Part shown: positions 53,078 to 61,735 of the stretch, piece by piece
Position numbering within the stretch: position 1 is the stretch's first letter
Layout: every line of letters begins with the position of its first letter
Assembly: GCA_013286385.1 (NCBI GenBank)
Contig: JABDFU010000004.1
Location: 18,069-82,068 of the forward strand
Source of the DNA: Bacteroidota bacterium
Lineage (GTDB): Bacteria; Bacteroidota; Bacteroidia; JABDFU01
DNA length: 64,000 bases
Reading direction: 5' to 3'
Notes under the pieces: model-generated
Databases searched by the model: none
What the model saw: only the letters and a program-made list of their open reading frames with translations
What the model was told of the DNA's origin: nothing
Made by a program: the position numbers and the translations under genes

Positions 53078-55555
53078 ATGAAATCAATTCAGTACGTCCT
53101 AACCAGTGTCTTCATCCTTGTGTTCTGTTTAATTTCCGCCTCCGTAAACGCACAAAACTCCCTTAGTGGTCAGGTAACCGATCTGATGACAGGAGAAAAT
53201 CTCCCAGGAGTCCTCATCTATTTTCCCCAACTCAAATTAAGTGCCACAAGCGATTCAACAGGCAACTACACAATCACCAATCTACCCAAAGGAACCTATG
53301 CTGTTGAGGCCATGGTACTGAGTTATACTACTCAGGAGAAACAAGTCAGCATCGACGGGGAAACAAAACTTGATGTCAGTATGATGAGTTCCAGCTGCAC
53401 CTGCTGCGAAGTTGTGATTACCGCCTTGGGAAATATCACCAGCACGCTGCGCTCTCCAGTACCTGTTACACTGGTTTCTCATGACGACATGCTGCAAAAC
53501 ACCTCCAGCACAGTGATCGATGCCATTTCACTTCAGCCGGGGGTAAACATGACTACTGAAGGAGTCATGACAACCAAACCCCAGATCAACGGAATGGGAT
53601 TCGACCGGGTGCTCGTGCTTACCGATGGATTGCGTCAGGAAGATTTTCAGTGGGGAGACGATCACGGAATTCTGATCGACCCCTATTCTGTACATGATGC
53701 CGAAATCATCCGGGGCCCTGCCACTTTGCAATACGGAGCCAGCGCTGAGGCGGGAGTAATCAACTTCAAAACTGAACCCTTTGCTGAAAACGGCACGATC
53801 AAAGGAAGCGTACTCACCGAATACCAGACCAACAACGGCCTGATAGGCAATTCATTTGCCGTTGGCGGAAACAATAACGGTTTTGTCTGGAACCTCAGGG
53901 GCAGCAGTGAAGAATCCCACGATTACTGGAATCCCAAAGACGGATATGTCTGGGGAACAGCCTTCCAGCAGCAAGACGTGAGGCTTACCCTGGGGCTGAA
54001 TGAATCCTGGGGATACTCCCGTCTTTCATTTAACGCTCTTCACCGCCGCATTCAGGTACCCGATGGAAACCGGGATAGTACAACCGGAAGGTTTATGTTC
54101 GATTTTCCGCAAAATGGGCAGCTTTTCCCGACCCGGTACAACTTCCTATCCTATGATCCCACCATTGCCAGTGATAAAATACTTAACGAATACCAAGTCT
54201 GGTGGCAGAATGGCATCAACCTGGGAAAAGGCACGCTGGGGTTTGACATCGGCTTTACCCGGAGCGAACACCACGATATCGACACCGGTCTTGTGGGTCA
54301 GGGAAACATGGCAGTAAACGACATCCCCTATTCGCTGAAATATCAAATTGCGGGTCAGCAATCCAGTCTTAAATTTACGGCAGGGCTCAACGGAACCTAT
54401 GAATTTCAGAACAATTACCCCGAAGCCCCCGCGCCTTATTACAGTGACTATGAAATCCCCAACTACACCGATTTTCAGATCGGAGGATTCGGTATACTGC
54501 AGAAAGATTTTAAAAACCTTACCATCAGCGGAGGACTGCGATACGACTACAGTAATTTTACAGGCCAGGGAATGAGTCTATTGTACAGCGGCACTTCTTC
54601 CCAGGAAATTGTTCCGGCAGGAACAACCGGATCCATTGTTCAGTTTTCGCCCTTTAACAATACCTACACAGGCCCTTCGGGCAGCATTGGAGCATCCTAC
54701 CAATTACCCGGTAACAACTATGTGAAGCTCAATGTTTCAAAAAGTTACAGGGCACCTGCGATAGATGAACTGACCAGTAATGGGGAGAACATAGGAGTTA
54801 ACGCTTTTCAGGCTGGAAATCTGAACCTGAAGGCTGAGCAGGGCTACCAGGTTGATCTGGCATATGGCATTAACGGCAAAGACGTAAGCTTTGAGGTCGA
54901 CGGATTTTATTATTATATCAATAACTACATTTTTGCAAAAAGGGTTGCTGCCAAAAACGGAGGTGATTCAGTCATGCCCAGCCCAACCGGTACTATTCCG
55001 TTTTACCAGTTCAAAGCCGATACCGCCACTATTGCAGGGTTTGCAGGCTATTTTAACATTCATCCATCAAAAACTCCCTGGCTCGAAATCGACAACGGGT
55101 TCACCTACACGTATACGTATCTTCCCGGTAAGAATGATTCAGCCAGGCACCTTCCCTGGACGCCGGCCCCCCGTCTGACCACCGAAATAAAAATCAAGCT
55201 GAAGGACAAGCCCGGTTCAATTCTGAAAGGGACCTACATTAAATTCGGACAGGCCAAGTATTGGGCTCAGAACAACGTCTACAGTGCCCTGGGTTCCGAA
55301 CTGCCTTCCGTAGGGTATAGTCTGTACAATATCGGGGTTGGAACAAATTTTGTGAATCCCAAAACTGGCCGGGTTGTTTGCTCTTTCTTTGTCAATTGCA
55401 ATAACCTTCTGAATATAGGCTATGCAGACCATCTGAATCTTGCCCAGTATTTTGAAGCGTACAACGGACGGAGTATATTGGTCACCAACCCCAGCCAGGG
55501 CATTTACAACATGGGAAGAAATATAGGCTTTAAACTTGTTTTGCCGTTCAGGTAA
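53078..55555 (+). CDS. TonB-dependent receptor, putative copper type
   Basis: An 825-aa outer-membrane receptor: signal peptide (ending SASVNAQN), carboxypeptidase-regulatory-like domain (SGQVTDLMTGENLPGVLIYF, about 28-105), a CTCCEVVITA segment just before the plug, the plug (MLQNTSSTVIDAISLQPGVN, QINGMGFDRVLVLTDGLRQE, IIRGPATLQYGASAEAGVINF) and a 22-strand-type barrel ending GFKLVLPFR. Plug residues DDHGILIDPYS resemble copper-transporting (OprC/NosA-like) receptors. The Cys-rich CTCC stretch is unusual. Neighbouring MbnP-like and Cys-motif genes support metal uptake. Confidence 0.85.
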   Translation: MKSIQYVLTSVFILVFCLISASVNAQNSLSGQVTDLMTGENLPGVLIYFPQLKLSATSDSTGNYTITNLPKGTYAVEAMVLSYTTQEKQVSIDGETKLDVSMMSSSCTCCEVVITALGNITSTLRSPVPVTLVSHDDMLQNTSSTVIDAISLQPGVNMTTEGVMTTKPQINGMGFDRVLVLTDGLRQEDFQWGDDHGILIDPYSVHDAEIIRGPATLQYGASAEAGVINFKTEPFAENGTIKGSVLTEYQTNNGLIGNSFAVGGNNNGFVWNLRGSSEESHDYWNPKDGYVWGTAFQQQDVRLTLGLNESWGYSRLSFNALHRRIQVPDGNRDSTTGRFMFDFPQNGQLFPTRYNFLSYDPTIASDKILNEYQVWWQNGINLGKGTLGFDIGFTRSEHHDIDTGLVGQGNMAVNDIPYSLKYQIAGQQSSLKFTAGLNGTYEFQNNYPEAPAPYYSDYEIPNYTDFQIGGFGILQKDFKNLTISGGLRYDYSNFTGQGMSLLYSGTSSQEIVPAGTTGSIVQFSPFNNTYTGPSGSIGASYQLPGNNYVKLNVSKSYRAPAIDELTSNGENIGVNAFQAGNLNLKAEQGYQVDLAYGINGKDVSFEVDGFYYYINNYIFAKRVAAKNGGDSVMPSPTGTIPFYQFKADTATIAGFAGYFNIHPSKTPWLEIDNGFTYTYTYLPGKNDSARHLPWTPAPRLTTEIKIKLKDKPGSILKGTYIKFGQAKYWAQNNVYSALGSELPSVGYSLYNIGVGTNFVNPKTGRVVCSFFVNCNNLLNIGYADHLNLAQYFEAYNGRSILVTNPSQGIYNMGRNIGFKLVLPFR

Positions 55556-55571
55556 ACGATGAAGGAATCCT

Positions 55572-55579
55572 TACCTTTG
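55572..55579 (+). promoter_or_regulatory. -7 box (TACCTTTG) of the NlpC/P60 gene
   Basis: Exact TAnnTTTG ending four bases before the GTG start at 55584, again predicting a leaderless or nearly leaderless transcript. Confidence 0.45.
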
Positions 55580-55583
55580 AAGT

Positions 55584-56369
55584 GTGTACGGCATTTGTAA
55601 TCTTAGCATAGTCCCCTGCAGAAAAAGGCCCTCAGACCGCTCAGAAATGGTCAGCCAGCTTCTGTTCGGGGAATGCTTTGAGATCCTCGACTCACCCAGC
55701 CATCCCAAATGGCTGTGCATAAAAAACGCTTACGATGACTACATATCCTGGATAGATAAAAAACAATGTCAGCTCATTTCTGAAAAAACCTTCGCAAAAT
55801 TCCGTAAAGAAGCGCCTTCCCTTTCATTTGAAATCGTACATCCGGTAATTGACCGACTTAACCACAGTGTTTTACCGGTAGTTATCGGAAGCACGCTTCC
55901 TTCCCTGACCGGCAAAGAGTTTGAAATCGAAAAAGTCACTTACAATTTTGACGGGCAATCCCTGAAACCTGAGACCGAAAAAGCAAGCCGAAAAAAAATG
56001 ATTGATCACGCCCTGCTTTATCTGGGTGCGCCTTACCTCTGGGGCGGGCGCAGTCCATTCGGACTGGATTGTTCGGGTTTCACCCAGATGGTTTACAAAC
56101 TCAGCGGAATCACCCTCCTCAGGGATGCCTCCCGGCAGGCTGAAATGGGCACCGCAATTGATTTTGTGGAAGAAAGTGAACCGGGAGATCTGGCCTTCTT
56201 CGATAATGAATCAGGAAAAATTGTACATGTTGGTATTTTGCTCGGTCAGAACAAAATCATACACGCTTCAGGAAAAGTCAGGATCGACAGTTTCGATCAT
56301 TACGGCATATACAATGAGGAAAGCAAGGGCTATAGCCACTCTTTAAGGATTATCAAGTCCTTTTTATAG
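55584..56369 (+). CDS. NlpC/P60 family cysteine peptidase with SH3-type domains
   Basis: A 261-aa murein peptidase. The N-terminal part (YGICNLSIVPCRKRPSDRSEMVSQLLFGE) is an SH3b-like cell-wall-binding module; the C-terminal C40 domain has the catalytic Cys in GLDCSGFTQMVYKL, His in VHVGILLG and the third residue (His) in IIHASGKVR. It cleaves gamma-D-glutamyl-diamino acid bonds in peptidoglycan. It starts with GTG; no ATG fits. There is no obvious signal peptide, so it may act on recycled muropeptides in the cytoplasm. Confidence 0.88.
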   Translation: MYGICNLSIVPCRKRPSDRSEMVSQLLFGECFEILDSPSHPKWLCIKNAYDDYISWIDKKQCQLISEKTFAKFRKEAPSLSFEIVHPVIDRLNHSVLPVVIGSTLPSLTGKEFEIEKVTYNFDGQSLKPETEKASRKKMIDHALLYLGAPYLWGGRSPFGLDCSGFTQMVYKLSGITLLRDASRQAEMGTAIDFVEESEPGDLAFFDNESGKIVHVGILLGQNKIIHASGKVRIDSFDHYGIYNEESKGYSHSLRIIKSFL

Positions 56370-56376
56370 TGGATTA

Positions 56377-56946
56377 TCAAACCTTTTTTTTAAAGGGATC
56401 AAGACTCACTTTTGTAACACTCCCGAAATCAACCTTAATTTTAAAAGCATTCTCTAACGGTATCCCCTCCAGCTGACAAAGAGCAGAACGAATAACGCCC
56501 GCATGGGTAACGACCAGGATCGTGTCATTTTCATTGTTTTTCTTTACTACGTGTTCCCCAAGAAAAGATTCCACTCTTTTGTTTAAATCGATAAAACTTT
56601 CACCCCCGGGAACCTGCTCATGAACGAAATCAATCATCCATTTGTTCAACTCTTCGGGATCAATATCATCCCATCTTTTCATTTCCCAGTTTCCGAAATT
56701 CAGTTCCTTCAGCCGTACATCCCGAAAAAACAAAACATCCCTTCCCATTTTTTCAGCCAGAGGACTTCCGAACTGAACGCACCGTTTCGATGGACTTGAA
56801 TAAATAACCGCTTTGGCCAGAGCCCATTTTTTTATAAGTTCATCCGGCAACCCAGAAAAGGGTTGCCGGAGCTCAACTTCAGCATGACCATAGCAAATAC
56901 CCTTTTCCAGATTGACTTCGGGGTGGCGAATCAGATATAGTTCCAC
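56377..56946 (-). CDS. cobC: Alpha-ribazole-5'-phosphate phosphatase (histidine phosphatase family)
   Basis: A phosphoglycerate-mutase-type phosphatase of 189 aa with the phosphohistidine motif LYLIRHPEVN, the second arginine in VIYSSPSKRC, and VVTHAGVIRSALC with the last catalytic histidine. It removes phosphate from alpha-ribazole phosphate or adenosylcobalamin phosphate in B12 loop assembly. GTG 56946 is chosen because VELYLIRH is the domain start; longer frames only read into cobS. It overlaps cobS by 16 bases at its start and ends the operon. Confidence 0.85.
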   Translation of the reverse strand: MELYLIRHPEVNLEKGICYGHAEVELRQPFSGLPDELIKKWALAKAVIYSSPSKRCVQFGSPLAEKMGRDVLFFRDVRLKELNFGNWEMKRWDDIDPEELNKWMIDFVHEQVPGGESFIDLNKRVESFLGEHVVKKNNENDTILVVTHAGVIRSALCQLEGIPLENAFKIKVDFGSVTKVSLDPFKKKV

Positions 56947-57746
56947 AATGCAATAAATGAAAGGTATATGACAACTTCGCAAATCTGCTGTGCAGCCCCC
57001 AGGCAATCTCCCGTATATCCTCCAATCCATTTACGGAAATAGGAAGCAAGGTAAATCCGCAACAGGATGACCGGAATCAGTATCCCTAAAATAGGGAGAT
57101 GGTGAACTGCAAAAAATCCAAGAGGAAGAAGGGTAAAAAACAAACCGACAAGAATTTCAATCCGGGTAAATGAACCAACTGCAGAAACAGACTTGCTGTC
57201 AGCATCCTCCCTGGCATAGGTATCGGTAAATGCGATTGAAATGGCAGCGTACCTGCTTAACGAATGCGAAACAATCAGAACAAAAAGCAACTTAATTGGT
57301 TTCAGAGCCGGATTGGCATACGTTGAATTCAAAATCAGGTTGGTCAGTTTAAGTATCAGCAGGAATTTCAATAGCAACAACAGGACAAGTCCGATAACGG
57401 CATAAGCCCCTACCCGGCTATCTTTCATAATATCAAGAATCTTTTGCTTTTTCCACCCGCCTCCAAAACCGTCGCAAACATCCGCAAAACCATCTTCGTG
57501 AAAAGCGCCCGTCAACAGTATCCCGCTTACCATACTCAAAACAACCGCAATTTCAGGGGATAAATTCAACAGCAACGACAACAGCAATACAAAACAGGAA
57601 ACGCCGCCATAAATCCACCCGATCAGCGGTAAATAACGTGCAGACTTGTTCAGGTAATCCGCCGAATGATCGACCCACTTCGGGCAGGGAATCCGTGTGT
57701 AAAAAAGAACCGCGGTTAAAAATATTTTAAATTCATTTTTAATCAT
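56931..57746 (-). CDS. cobS: Adenosylcobinamide-GDP ribazoletransferase
   Basis: A 271-aa membrane enzyme joining alpha-ribazole (phosphate) to adenosylcobinamide-GDP. Family motifs: FYTRIPCPKW near the start, the acidic metal site HEDGFADVCDGFGGGWKKQKILDIMKDSRVGAYAVIGL, and GGYTGDCLGAAQQICEV near the end, among six to seven hydrophobic segments. It lies between the BluB-CobT fusion and cobC, with overlap to the latter. Confidence 0.95.
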   Translation of the reverse strand: MIKNEFKIFLTAVLFYTRIPCPKWVDHSADYLNKSARYLPLIGWIYGGVSCFVLLLSLLLNLSPEIAVVLSMVSGILLTGAFHEDGFADVCDGFGGGWKKQKILDIMKDSRVGAYAVIGLVLLLLLKFLLILKLTNLILNSTYANPALKPIKLLFVLIVSHSLSRYAAISIAFTDTYAREDADSKSVSAVGSFTRIEILVGLFFTLLPLGFFAVHHLPILGILIPVILLRIYLASYFRKWIGGYTGDCLGAAQQICEVVIYLSFIALWNYI

Positions 57747-57764
57747 TCAGGTAGTCTTATCTAA

Positions 57765-59453
57765 TCATTTAGGAGTACTTACATCTGCACTTTCAAAACT
57801 CGCCATTTCATTTAAAAAAGCAACTGCAGATTGAATTATCGGAAAAGCTACTGCACAACCTGTACCCTCCCCAAGCCGCATTTCCAGTTGAAGGATTTCC
57901 TTTACCTGCAAATAATTTAAAAGCAGGCGATGACCTTTTTCAGCCGAACAATGACAGAACACTGCATTACTTTTTATTTCCTTATTTATTTTGAATGCAA
58001 TCAGATAAGCTACGCTGCTGATAAAACCATCCACAAGAATCAACATGTTATTTTTAAACGCTTCAAGCATTGCTCCGGCCATTTGCAGAATTTCAAATCC
58101 GCCAAAATATTGAACGATTGAAAGTACCTCAGAATCCCCCTCGTAATTCGACAATGCGCGGCTGAGAATTTCAAACTTGTTGACCATTTTTTCATCACTC
58201 AATCCCGTCCCCTTGCCAATGCAATCGCTCAGCGGAATCTTACACAACAGGCTCATTAAAACCGAAGCGGCGGAAGTATTGCCGATACCCATTTCCCCAA
58301 AACCAATGCAATTGCAACCCGAATTAGCTATACTTCTGACAATTTCAGATCCTTTCGCCAGGCACTCATCCAGTTCCATCCTGCTCATAGCGGGGCCATA
58401 AAGAAAGGATTGGGTGCCCTTGCCCATTTTTTTATTCACCAATGCCGTCGTGGAAGGAAAATCATAATTAACTCCTGCATCAACAATCGTCAACTCAAGG
58501 ACATGCTGGCGACAAAAAACATTAATCGCTGCCCCTCCTGCCAAAAAATTTTCAACCATCTGCCGGGTAACTTCCTGCGGGTAAGCGCTTGTACCGTGCT
58601 GGGCAATACCATGATCAGCAGCAAAAACAACGACATGAGGTTTTTTGATTTCAGGATGAACATTTTCAAAAACCTCTGCAACCTGGGCCGCGAGGCGTTC
58701 CAAAATTCCAAGAGATTGGACCGGTTTGGTTTTGTTATCAAGGGCATTTTTCACTTCCCTTCGAACAGATTCCGATCCAGATCCACGTCCAGATTCAAAT
58801 TCAGGTATAGGTTTAGGATCAGAATCCATATTGTTCAATTGAGAAATTTCCTCAACCGAAGGCCCTTTGGACTTGCTGGCCCATTTCAACTGCTGCAGCA
58901 TGGGCTGCTTGTCGTAATCGCTGGCTGGTTTTCCAATGCAGAAATAGCCAATGGGCTCCATCTCTTCCGGTAAACCGATCAGTTTTTTGAACCGGTAATA
59001 ATTCAGAATGGATACCCAGCCCATAGAGTAACCCTGGGCGGTAAGGGAAAGCCAGATATTCTGAGCTGCGCAGACGGCACTGAACTTGATTGTTTCATTG
59101 CTTGCAATAGTGCCAATGGAAAAAGTGTTTAGAACAGACCTGTCATAGGCAATAACCAGTCCGCATGGAGCTTCCAGGATGGCCTCCAGTTTTAAAGAAG
59201 AGTAATGCTTTTTTTGGTTTTCATCGTTAATCTGCAACAAAGCCTTTTGATTGTATTCTTCAAAGAGTTTTTTAACGCCCTGCTTGACTTCCGGAGAATA
59301 AATGAGGTAATATTTTGTTGCATCGGTCAGACCAACGGATGGCGCCATATGCCCAGCTGCCAGTGCTTTTTTTACTACCTCTTCCGGCACACTTTCGTCC
59401 GTGAAATGGCGGGTATCCCGCCTGGACTGAAAAGCCTCTTCAATGGTCAGCAT
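57765..59453 (-). CDS. Fused BluB-CobT: DMB synthase / nicotinate-nucleotide-DMB phosphoribosyltransferase
   Basis: A 562-aa fusion. Residues 1-200 are a flavin-dependent nitroreductase-fold BluB (FQSRRDTRHFTDESVP, GHMAPSVGLTDATKYYLI, GWVSILNYYRFKKLIGLP), which makes 5,6-dimethylbenzimidazole from FMNH2 and oxygen. After a Gly/Ser/Glu-rich linker (about 205-235), residues 240-555 are CobT (VVVFAADHGIAQHGTSAYPQ, FGEMGIGNTSAASVL, GLSDEKMVNKFEIL, and the active-site glutamate in RLGEGTGCAVAFPI), which activates the base to alpha-ribazole phosphate. The product of one domain feeds the other. It overlaps cobU by 14 bases. Confidence 0.9.
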   Translation of the reverse strand: MLTIEEAFQSRRDTRHFTDESVPEEVVKKALAAGHMAPSVGLTDATKYYLIYSPEVKQGVKKLFEEYNQKALLQINDENQKKHYSSLKLEAILEAPCGLVIAYDRSVLNTFSIGTIASNETIKFSAVCAAQNIWLSLTAQGYSMGWVSILNYYRFKKLIGLPEEMEPIGYFCIGKPASDYDKQPMLQQLKWASKSKGPSVEEISQLNNMDSDPKPIPEFESGRGSGSESVRREVKNALDNKTKPVQSLGILERLAAQVAEVFENVHPEIKKPHVVVFAADHGIAQHGTSAYPQEVTRQMVENFLAGGAAINVFCRQHVLELTIVDAGVNYDFPSTTALVNKKMGKGTQSFLYGPAMSRMELDECLAKGSEIVRSIANSGCNCIGFGEMGIGNTSAASVLMSLLCKIPLSDCIGKGTGLSDEKMVNKFEILSRALSNYEGDSEVLSIVQYFGGFEILQMAGAMLEAFKNNMLILVDGFISSVAYLIAFKINKEIKSNAVFCHCSAEKGHRLLLNYLQVKEILQLEMRLGEGTGCAVAFPIIQSAVAFLNEMASFESADVSTPK

Positions 59454-59961
59454 TGGAAGACTTTATTTTTACAGGTATGCCCGAAACCATTAACACGACC
59501 TCGTCCGCCAAAGCTGCAATGTGCTGATTCACCCAGCCCTGCAGATCAGTAAATTTTCTTCCCGCAGGTGTTGACGCATGAACACCCATTCCCAATTCAT
59601 TGGAAACAATGATTAATTTTCCTTTTCCTGAGGCAAGGCTGTTTAGTTCAGCCTTGGCCTCACTCAGGCATTTTTCAATGTCCTGTTTATTGTCCACAAA
59701 AAAATTAGTGAGCCAAAGTGTTACACAATCAATAAGGGCCACCTTACCTGCAAGGTTTACTTTGCTTAATTCCTTTTCAACTTCGAGGGAAGTCCATCTA
59801 TCATCCCTGTCCTTCACATGCCGGTTGATCCGGTCCTGAAAATCATCATCCCATTTCCGGGCAGTTGCAATATAAACAGGGTTCTCAGTTAAGGTCAACG
59901 CCAGCTTCATGGCATAAGAACTTTTACCCGAACGGGCACCTCCTGTAATAAAATAGATCAT
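59440..59961 (-). CDS. cobU: Adenosylcobinamide kinase / guanylyltransferase
   Basis: A 173-aa bifunctional enzyme that phosphorylates adenosylcobinamide and then attaches GMP. The P-loop GGARSGKSSYA is followed by YIATARKWDDDFQDRINRH with the guanylated histidine, LIDCVTLWLTN and VSNELGMGVHASTPAGRKF. Its start overlaps the CWC gene stop by 4 bases and its end overlaps the BluB-CobT start by 14. Confidence 0.96.
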   Translation of the reverse strand: MIYFITGGARSGKSSYAMKLALTLTENPVYIATARKWDDDFQDRINRHVKDRDDRWTSLEVEKELSKVNLAGKVALIDCVTLWLTNFFVDNKQDIEKCLSEAKAELNSLASGKGKLIIVSNELGMGVHASTPAGRKFTDLQGWVNQHIAALADEVVLMVSGIPVKIKSSNADH

Positions 59962-60161
59962 TTGATTCCTGTCAAAAGATAATCTGTAATTTTTTTGTCA
60001 ATGATTCTTTCAAGGCAATCCGGACAACGACAGTCTTTTTCAAAATCAAGAGGCATGATCCGGGGTAAATCAGAACACCAGCATTCCCCTTCTTTCCCCC
60101 CTGATCCGCACGTAAAAGAGACGCTGCACTCCGAACAAACCTTTGCTTTAACTGACTCCAA
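59958..60161 (-). CDS. Cysteine-rich CWC family protein
   Basis: A 67-aa protein with eight cysteines (C9, C12, C18, C27, C29, C44, C46, C49) including the CWC triplet that names the family. The paired CxxC/CxC/CxCxxC layout suggests bound metal, probably zinc. It sits between the BtuF-like gene and cobU with overlaps on both sides. The role is unknown; conserved presence beside B12 genes hints at a function linked to cobalamin handling. Confidence 0.85.
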   Translation of the reverse strand: MESVKAKVCSECSVSFTCGSGGKEGECWCSDLPRIMPLDFEKDCRCPDCLERIIDKKITDYLLTGIK

Positions 60162-61071
60162 CGGATGAAAGATTAAAAGGCCTGTATTTTTTTTTCAGTT
60201 TTTCAGGGACAGCGAATAGACCGGGGTGAAACAGTGCAGCCAAAAGTTCAATCCCATTGACTAGTGTTGTGCTTGGTTGAGTAAAGAGATCAGCATCCGC
60301 AAAAAACACAGCGTTGTTTTTCACTGCCAGCAGGTTATCCCAGTCCGGATTCGAAGTAAGTCTTCCTGTTTCTTCAACTGAACGCTCCACCTTAAATCCG
60401 CAGGGAGCAACAACTAAAACCTCAGGATTGTATTTCAATACTTTGTTCCAGTCCGTAACAACAGAGTATCCGGCCGGATTGGAGAGCATATCTACTCCAC
60501 CTGCCTGAGCGATCTGATAGGGAATCCAATGCCCGCAATTGTATATAGGATCCAGCCATTCCATAACCATAACTCTTTTTAGAGGGGCATTGTTCTTTCT
60601 CAAGGTATCCACAATCCTGTCCGTAACCTTTTTCAGGCCCGCAAGCAGCTCGTATGCTTTTTCCTCACGACCCATTGTTTGGGCAATGATCAGGGCATTT
60701 TGGTAAACATCGTCCAGGTTTCGGGGAATCAAAGGAACCAATAAGGGCTTTTTCTTCAGCTTATGAACCGAGCGTTGTACCATACTCGTGTCTATCTGGC
60801 AAACATCACAAACATCCTGGGTAAATATGATATCCGGAGAAATGGCCTGCAAAAGATCTTCATCAATGTAGTAACTGCTTTTACCCATCGCTTTTGACTC
60901 CGAGACAATACGGTCAATCTCGCGGCTGGTATACGAATGCCCCTCCAGGTAAGATCTTACAACTTTTGGTTTATCAGACGAGCATTCGAACGTTACGCCA
61001 CATAAGTCGGCATCCAGTCCCATCTGGTAAATCATCGAAGTGGCTGCAGGTAAAAAAGAGCAAACCTTCAT
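60148..61071 (-). CDS. BtuF-like substrate-binding protein without signal peptide
   Basis: A 307-aa class III solute-binding fold: RICSFLPAATSMI-type start (here VCSFLPAATSMIYQMGLDADLCGVTFEC), DIIFTQDVCDVCQID, a long linking helix, MEWLDPIYNCGHWIPYQIAQAGG and PEVLVVAPCGFKVE. This branch carries B12-binding residues in known BtuF. No signal peptide or lipobox precedes the domain, and no longer start is available, so it may be cytoplasmic or exported by an unusual route. BtuCD genes are not in the window. It overlaps its neighbours on both sides. Confidence 0.85.
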   Translation of the reverse strand: MKVCSFLPAATSMIYQMGLDADLCGVTFECSSDKPKVVRSYLEGHSYTSREIDRIVSESKAMGKSSYYIDEDLLQAISPDIIFTQDVCDVCQIDTSMVQRSVHKLKKKPLLVPLIPRNLDDVYQNALIIAQTMGREEKAYELLAGLKKVTDRIVDTLRKNNAPLKRVMVMEWLDPIYNCGHWIPYQIAQAGGVDMLSNPAGYSVVTDWNKVLKYNPEVLVVAPCGFKVERSVEETGRLTSNPDWDNLLAVKNNAVFFADADLFTQPSTTLVNGIELLAALFHPGLFAVPEKLKKKYRPFNLSSVGVS

Positions 61072-61664
61072 TTCGTAACCAGCCTTAAGGCTGGCATCTT
61101 CAGCTGTGCCAATTCAAAAGCACCGAACAAAACGGCTGAGTACAAGGCTGTACCCAGGAAGAAATTTCTTAAAAATGGCAAGGCCAGTACATAACAGTTA
61201 ACAAGTCCATGTATATCCCTGGCATAGGGCTTGCCGGTAGTGAGGTCAATAGTGCCCATTATCCAGGAACCAAAATCCGTAACAATCCAATGGGTAAGGG
61301 AAGCAACGACAGCTGCCATCAGCACATTTTTAAAACTTACCTTTTTAATCAGCAGGTTTCCAACCAGAACAATAAGCACGAATACCCCGTAGGTAATGTA
61401 CCAGCCATTGTAAAGAAGAGTTCCGTACTGCCCCTTATAAAACAATTGTTCAATGATTATATCACTGATGAATAAGGTTAGCAAGGGAAAAACAATCGCT
61501 TTCCATTTTTGGTTAAAATACGCACCTCCAAAAAGTGCCATAGCCCCAATTGGCGTAAAATTGATCATAGGACTGTGACCCAGCACAGTCAGAAAGCGGG
61601 TACAGCCCGCAACTATCACCATAAAAAGCAAGACGATAAACCTTGGATTAATTTTAGTTGCCAT
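61068..61664 (-). CDS. DUF6580 family membrane protein, candidate transporter
   Basis: A 198-aa protein with five to six hydrophobic segments (FIVLLFMVIVAGCTRFL, FTPIGAMALFGGAYF, FPLLTLFISDIII, YGVFVLIVLVGNLLI, and two more) and short loops, similar in size and shape to vitamin-specific S components of ECF transporters. It overlaps the BtuF-like gene and follows the BtuB-like receptor, so it may carry cobinamide or cobalamin across the inner membrane. The family role is not proven. Confidence 0.8.
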   Translation of the reverse strand: MATKINPRFIVLLFMVIVAGCTRFLTVLGHSPMINFTPIGAMALFGGAYFNQKWKAIVFPLLTLFISDIIIEQLFYKGQYGTLLYNGWYITYGVFVLIVLVGNLLIKKVSFKNVLMAAVVASLTHWIVTDFGSWIMGTIDLTTGKPYARDIHGLVNCYVLALPFLRNFFLGTALYSAVLFGAFELAQLKMPALRLVTK

Positions 61665-61735
61665 AATTTTTACGTTTTAATATTCGTATGTTCCCTGTGT
61701 ACCAAAAATAAGCAAAAACATTCAATATTTTCCTG

